From contig CAYXHP010000133.1 of assembly GCA_964465015.1 (NCBI GenBank), positions 1-8,999 of the forward strand: a stretch of DNA of 8,999 nucleotides, written 5' to 3'. The notes beneath the pieces are model-generated. The model had not been told where the DNA came from and searched no databases. It saw only the letters and a list, made by a program, of their open reading frames with translations. Of this stretch, positions 6,667-8,999 are shown piece by piece; position 1 is the first letter of the stretch, and each line of letters begins with the position of its first letter. A program made the translations under genes and the position numbers. Source of the stretch: Humimonas sp964465015. GTDB taxonomy: Bacteria; Gemmatimonadota; Gemmatimonadetes; Palauibacterales; Palauibacteraceae.

Positions 6667-8118
6667 ATGGAGACACTGATCCCGTTTCGTTCGCTCCTCT
6701 TCGAGGAGATGGTCAGCACGCCCGCCATGCGTGCGGTCTGGTCCGAGGAGAACACGGTGCGTCGGTGGATGGACGTCGAGGCCGCGATCACGCGCTCGCA
6801 GGCGCGACTGGGTTTGATTCCCGGGGACGCGGCCAGGGTGATCCTCGATCACCTGGACCCCGACGGCCTCCCGGTGGCGGACATCCGCCGCAAGAAAGCC
6901 GCGCACGGCCACCTGATGGTCGCCTTCCTCAAGGCGTTCCGGGACGACTGCGGGCCGGCGGCCGAGCACTTCCACGTCGGACCGACCACCCAGGACATCA
7001 CCGACACCGGCCTTGTCCTACAGATTCGGGAAGCGGACGACATCCTGGGCCGACAGCTGGTGGAGCTCGAGGAAACGCTCTGTGACCGGGCGCTCGCGCA
7101 CCGCGACACGGTCATGATGGGCAGGACGCATCAGCAGCATGCCGTGCCGCTCACACTCGGCTTCACGCTGGCCCTGTGGGCCGCCGAGGTCCGCGACCAC
7201 ACCACGCGCATGGCGGAAGCGCGGGCCCGATGGGCCTTCGCCAGCCTGGGTGGCGCGGTCGGGACCCAGAGCGCGTACGTCGAGCTGGCGGGTACGGAGC
7301 GGACCCTCGAGCTCGAGCTCGAGGTGTGCCGCGGGCTCGGGCTGGCCAGGCCCATGATCGCGCTGCACTCGCGGACCGACCGGTTCGTCGAGCTGACCTC
7401 GAACCTGGCCATGCTGTGTGGCTCGCTCGCCCGCATGGGCATGAGCATTGTCGGGCTGCAGCGGTCGGAGGTGGCCGAAGTCGAGGAGCCGTTCCACGGG
7501 GATCGCTACGGCAGCAGCACCATGCCCAACAAGATCAACCCCGAGTCGAGCGAACAGGTCGCGGGCCTGGCCAGCCTCGTGCGAGGCTACGCGCTCTCGA
7601 TGCATGACGTCGTCATGCACGACCAGCGCGATTCTACGCGCATCCCGGTGCAGTACACGGCGCTGCCGGGTAGCTTCATGATGACCGCGCGCGCGCTGAC
7701 GACGATCACGGAGGTGGTCGGCGGTCTGGTCGTGAACGCGGACCGGATGCGCGCGAACCTGGACCACCCCCACGTCGGCGGCCAGGCGGTCGCCGAGCGG
7801 CTCATGATCCACCTCTACCGCAAAACGGGGAAGCGCGACTGGGCGCACACCCGCCTCCACGAGTGCGCCCGCCGCTGCCGCGAACAGGGACGGCCCTTCC
7901 GCGACGTGGTCACGACCGACCGGTCGCTGGCGGGCCTGATCTCCGAGGCGGAACTCGATGAGATCTTCGACCCGACGCACTACCTGGGGACCGCGGTGCG
8001 ACAGGTCGAGGAAACCGTTCGGACCTTGCGCGCCACACGCGCCCCGGGCGCGACCGCGATGCGACGGCCGGCGGACGGCACACTCCCCCGAACCGACCAC
8101 CGGTCCCGCGCGGTGTAG
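6667..8118 (+). CDS. Aspartase/fumarase-superfamily lyase (adenylosuccinate lyase/CMLE-like)
   Basis: This 483-residue homotetrameric-type lyase would eliminate a group beta to a carboxylate, leaving fumarate or a similar alkene. The N-terminus STPAMRAVWSEENTVRRWMDVEAAITRSQ is shared by PurB and PcaB-type enzymes (its conserved core is residues 17-45). H82 in HLMVAF matches the His of the PurB HDVVAF motif. TTQDITDT (107-114) and GRTHQQHAVP (from G152, with H155) follow. The superfamily signature GSSTMPNKINP spans 282-292 and holds the catalytic-loop serine. Bacterial carboxymuconate cycloisomerases usually replace the His of GRTH, so H155 points towards a true lyase of the PurB side, while VLQIR after DIT-DT is PcaB-like. 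The last 25-30 residues (after about 455) are Arg/Pro-rich and probably disordered. It diverges from the P-loop gene, with no purine genes nearby. The superfamily is certain; the substrate is not known, and I do not call it purB. Confidence 0.85.
   Translation: METLIPFRSLLFEEMVSTPAMRAVWSEENTVRRWMDVEAAITRSQARLGLIPGDAARVILDHLDPDGLPVADIRRKKAAHGHLMVAFLKAFRDDCGPAAEHFHVGPTTQDITDTGLVLQIREADDILGRQLVELEETLCDRALAHRDTVMMGRTHQQHAVPLTLGFTLALWAAEVRDHTTRMAEARARWAFASLGGAVGTQSAYVELAGTERTLELELEVCRGLGLARPMIALHSRTDRFVELTSNLAMLCGSLARMGMSIVGLQRSEVAEVEEPFHGDRYGSSTMPNKINPESSEQVAGLASLVRGYALSMHDVVMHDQRDSTRIPVQYTALPGSFMMTARALTTITEVVGGLVVNADRMRANLDHPHVGGQAVAERLMIHLYRKTGKRDWAHTRLHECARRCREQGRPFRDVVTTDRSLAGLISEAELDEIFDPTHYLGTAVRQVEETVRTLRATRAPGATAMRRPADGTLPRTDHRSRAV
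7306..7323 (+). repeat. Triple tandem CTCGAG hexamer inside the lyase gene
   Basis: Three perfect copies of the palindrome CTCGAG encode Leu-Glu three times (residues 214-219), in an amphipathic helix. It is probably codon-use chance rather than a functional site. Confidence 0.7.
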
Positions 8119-8146
8119 CTCGGTGCCCCGCGATCCCGGGAGGCCC

Positions 8147-8999
8147 CTACACGTCCAGATTCTTCACGTACCTGGCGTTCTTCTCGATGAACTCGCGCCG
8201 GGGGTCCACGTCCTCGCCCATCAGGTCCTCGAAGAGCCGTGAGGCCGCGGTAGCCTCGTCGATCGTCACCTGGAGGAGGGTGCGCTTCTCCGGGTTCATG
8301 GTGGTCTCCCACAGCTGGTCCGGGTTCATCTCCCCGAGCCCCTTGTAGCGCTGCACCCCGATCCCGCTCCGGCCCTTCCCGTCCCCGAGCCGCTCGATGA
8401 TCGACTCGCGCTCCTCCTCCGTGTAGCAGTAGAATTCTTGCTTGCCCTTGTGCACGCGGTAGAGGGGCGGCTGGGCGATGTAGATGTAGCCCGCCTCGAT
8501 GAGCTCCTTCATCTGCCGGAAGAAGAACGTGAGGAGGAGCGTCCGGATGTGGGCGCCATCCACGTCCGCGTCGGTCATGAGGATGATCTTGTGGTAGCGG
8601 GTCTCGGCCAGGTCGAACTCCTCGCCGATCCCGGCCCCGATGGCCGTGATCATGGCCCGGATCTCCTCGTTGGAGAGGATCTTGTCGATCCGGGCCTTCT
8701 CCACGTTCAGGATCTTGCCCCGGAGCGGCAGGATGGCCTGGAAACTCCGGTTCCGGCCCTGCTTGGCGCTCCCACCGGCACTGTCGCCCTCGACGATGAA
8801 GATCTCGGACAGCTCGGGGTCGGTGATCGAGCAGTCGGCGAGCTTGCCCGGCAGGATCCCGGTCTCGAGGGCCGAGCGCTTGCGGGTGAGATCGCGCGCC
8901 TTGCGGGCCGCCTCGCGCGCCCGCGCCGACTGCACCGCCTTCTCGATGATCGAGCGGCCGGCCGACGGGGTCTCCTCCAGCCACGTCGAGAGCTTGTCG
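8147..8999 (-). CDS. gyrB: DNA gyrase subunit B, C-terminal part (5' end beyond window)
   Basis: GyrB is the ATPase subunit of gyrase (GyrA2GyrB2), which introduces negative supercoils. The 283 residues seen start in the region before TOPRIM and run to the stop TAG at 8149-8147. In partial numbering, the TOPRIM domain has FIVEGDSAGGSAKQG with E70 and TDADVDGAHI with D143, D145 and D147 as the metal-binding acids. QAILPLRGKILNVEKAR (87-103) is GyrB-like; ParE usually has a different sequence here. QRYKGLGEMNPDQLW (216-230) and the C-terminus ARYVKNLDV follow directly, with no roughly 165-residue insertion of the enterobacterial kind. The GHKL ATPase and transducer domains, about 360 residues, lie outside the window. 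It converges with the lyase gene, with 28 bp between the stop codons. Confidence 0.97.
   Translation of the reverse strand, partial: DKLSTWLEETPSAGRSIIEKAVQSARAREAARKARDLTRKRSALETGILPGKLADCSITDPELSEIFIVEGDSAGGSAKQGRNRSFQAILPLRGKILNVEKARIDKILSNEEIRAMITAIGAGIGEEFDLAETRYHKIILMTDADVDGAHIRTLLLTFFFRQMKELIEAGYIYIAQPPLYRVHKGKQEFYCYTEEERESIIERLGDGKGRSGIGVQRYKGLGEMNPDQLWETTMNPEKRTLLQVTIDEATAASRLFEDLMGEDVDPRREFIEKNARYVKNLDV

Noticed and set aside
5252..6679. Plus-strand open frame of about 475 codons opposite the P-loop gene
   Set aside because: It is antisense to a gene with Walker A, a strong ribosome site and a promoter. Its product is Arg/His/Gln-rich, low-complexity and matches no family; it is a GC-bias artefact.
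8119..8146. Bidirectional terminator between the lyase and gyrB stops
   Set aside because: The 28-bp gap contains only the short palindrome CCCGGG and no T-tract on either strand.
7980..8984. Minus-strand open frame of about 334 codons over gyrB
   Set aside because: It is gyrB read in the wrong frame; the correct frame shows TOPRIM motifs and stops at 8147.

Overview
The window is GC-rich bacterial chromosomal DNA (about 70% GC by eye) with third positions strongly biased to G/C. That bias opens many long but meaningless antisense frames. It carries six protein-coding genes. Two run off the edges: the C-terminal end of a thyX-intein gene at the left and the N-terminal half of gyrB at the right. 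GyrB lacks the large insertion found in the enterobacterial protein, and thymidylate synthesis uses the flavin-dependent enzyme ThyX. These facts fit a non-enterobacterial, high-GC phylum; Gemmatimonadota or a similar lineage is my guess, not a demonstrated assignment. I found no RNA gene, CRISPR array, insertion sequence or prophage.

Left region (1-1862, minus): thyX, interrupted in frame by a 383-residue intein. The intein lies inside the enzyme's RHRxxS flavin/nucleotide-binding signature and carries a helix-turn-helix, a NUMOD3-like patch and an HNH homing endonuclease. All splicing and nuclease residues I could check are present. A 265-bp divergent spacer follows, then (2128-3243, plus) a 371-residue RDD-family membrane protein. 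Its two membrane parts are separated by a long soluble helical insert.

Middle region (3423-5249, plus): a complete GH15 glucoamylase/trehalase-type cytoplasmic glycoside hydrolase, preceded by a small AT-rich island that probably holds its promoter. It converges, with 38 bp between stop codons, on a minus-strand P-loop NTPase (5288-6562) of uncharacterised function.

Right region: the P-loop gene and an aspartase/fumarase-superfamily lyase (6667-8118, plus) diverge from a 104-bp spacer. This spacer holds a good sigma70-like promoter for the P-loop gene (TTGGCT, 17 bp, TATAGT). Its -10 overlaps a possible -10 for the lyase, so the two may be co-regulated. The lyase converges with gyrB (8147-8999, minus) over a 28-bp gap.

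There is no single obvious pathway. thyX and gyrB are housekeeping genes, GH15 is storage-sugar or trehalose metabolism, and the RDD protein is unassigned. The most distinctive items are the HNH intein in ThyX and the divergent P-loop NTPase/lyase pair.
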